DNA from: CAZNLL01 sp964573885
Lineage (GTDB): Bacteria > Desulfobacterota > DSM-4660 > Desulfatiglandales > Desulfatiglandaceae
Length of the DNA stretch: 7,377 nucleotides
Direction of reading: 5' to 3'
Assembly: GCA_964573885.1 (NCBI GenBank)
Contig: CAZNLL010000163.1
Span: 1 to 7,377 of the forward strand
Below the pieces are notes generated by a model. That model searched no databases. It was given only the letters and a program-made list of their open reading frames with translations, and was not told where the DNA came from. Of the stretch, positions 6,701-7,377 are shown in pieces. The translations under genes and the position numbers were made by a program. The stretch's first letter is position 1. Each line of letters begins with the position of its first letter.

Positions 6701-7377
6701 TCAACACGACTTTTCCTTAACCAATTTTCCTCCCTGCATGACCAGGTGGACAGCTTCCTCTGAAAGCAGCCCCCTCACGTCATCCATAGGATTTCCTTGT
6801 ACCACAACCAGGTCGGCTAATTTGCCCACCTCGATTGTGCCGATCTGCCTCTCCAGCCCAAGCACTTCAGATGCGATCCGGGTGCCCGCCTCGAGGGCTT
6901 CCATGGGGGTAAACCCTCTTTCAACCAGGCGCTCCAACTCTCCGAGATTATTCCCATGGGTATTAAAAGGCGTTCCGGCGTCTGTCCCCATGGCGATGGG
7001 GATGCCGGCTTCCCGTGCCATTTGCACACTCTCGATATGAAAGGGTTCTACTGCAAGGGTTTTTTCCACTGCAAAACGCGGGATTCCTGCTGCTACGCCT
7101 TTAGCCAATATGTGGTAAAGCGCTGAGAGGGTCGGGACAAAAGGGATATTTGCCTTTACCATTAGAGAAATAGCCTCTTCGTTCAGATAGACGCCATGTT
7201 CAATGCTGTCGATTCCAGCGCGAAGGGCATTCAGTATCCCCTGTGTCCCCATGGCATGTGTTGCCGTTTTTTTCCCTGCTTTGTGGGCTTCCTGAATTCC
7301 TGCTCGAAGCTCCTCTTCGGTGAGCTGCTCACTTCCAGGCTCTACCGCAGGCGTCATTACACCGCCTGTGGCCATTA
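6701..7377 (-). CDS. Amidohydrolase family protein, Xaa-Pro dipeptidase-like (C-terminal part; N-terminus outside window)
   Basis: A metal-dependent hydrolase of the amidohydrolase superfamily. The frame runs off the right edge; the ATG at 7375 is internal, because MATGGV is the conserved (K)I-M-ATGG segment that normally sits mid-protein. About 224 residues are visible out of a usual 400 or so. Counted from that Met, metal or active-site candidates are His40 in ATHAMG, His60 in SIEHG and Asp132 in MGTDAGTP, with HGNNLGEL (140-147) next. The end IGTIEVGKLADLVVVQGNPMDD is the beta-sandwich return typical of the superfamily. The N-terminal HxH pair and any signal peptide lie outside. Prolidase-like members cleave dipeptides, but related enzymes hydrolyse imidazolonepropionate or N-acyl amino acids. 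Its stop is 25 nt from the binding-protein start, implying one operon and a possible role in processing the imported substrate. Confidence 0.88.
   Translation of the reverse strand, partial: MATGGVMTPAVEPGSEQLTEEELRAGIQEAHKAGKKTATHAMGTQGILNALRAGIDSIEHGVYLNEEAISLMVKANIPFVPTLSALYHILAKGVAAGIPRFAVEKTLAVEPFHIESVQMAREAGIPIAMGTDAGTPFNTHGNNLGELERLVERGFTPMEALEAGTRIASEVLGLERQIGTIEVGKLADLVVVQGNPMDDVRGLLSEEAVHLVMQGGKLVKEKSC

Noticed and set aside
6666..7040. Open frames of up to 124 codons on the + strand, opposite the amidohydrolase and other - strand genes.
   Set aside because: They lie antisense to well-supported genes, show no recognisable motif and no convincing ribosome binding site.
1..7377. CRISPR arrays, insertion sequences, tRNA or rRNA genes, attachment sites, phage or defence genes.
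   Set aside because: Reading both strands showed no repeated spacer pattern, transposase-like protein, terminal inverted repeats or RNA gene signatures.

Overview
The window is an ordinary stretch of bacterial chromosome holding two metabolic blocks that face each other across an assembly gap. All recognisable genes are bacterial. The transport block has a secreted binding protein with a classical cleavable signal peptide and no lipobox, which favours a Gram-negative (diderm) host. A peptide-scavenging anaerobe, perhaps of the Desulfobacterota, would fit, but that is a weak guess from sequence style and not a demonstrated assignment. A run of exactly 100 Ns suggests a scaffolded draft or metagenome assembly.

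Left block, + strand (1 to 1366): a nearly complete thiL (thiamine-monophosphate kinase, lacking only about 15 N-terminal residues) overlaps by 8 nt the start of thiM (hydroxyethylthiazole kinase). thiM is cut after 129 residues by the gap. Together they cover thiazole salvage and the final phosphorylation to thiamine diphosphate.

Gap (1367 to 1466): 100 Ns, almost certainly a placeholder of unknown true length. Intact ends of the two flanking genes would alone need roughly 600 bases.

Right block, - strand (7377 down to 1467): a six-gene set read in the order amidohydrolase (N-terminus outside the window), periplasmic family-5 solute-binding protein, two Dpp/Opp-type permeases, and two Dpp/Opp-type ATPases, the last truncated at the gap. 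Spacing is tight: 25 nt, 74 nt, an 8 nt overlap, a 4 nt ATGA overlap, then 24 nt. The only wider junction, between binding protein and first permease, holds a strong 12-bp imperfect hairpin that probably lowers permease expression relative to the binding protein. The picture is import of a peptide-like substrate, with a cytoplasmic Xaa-Pro-dipeptidase-like amidohydrolase possibly hydrolysing it.

No mobile element, CRISPR array, RNA gene, phage gene or defence system was seen, and I found no convincing undescribed system. No non-coding stretch longer than 300 bases exists apart from whatever the N run hides. The findings below are local points worth checking.
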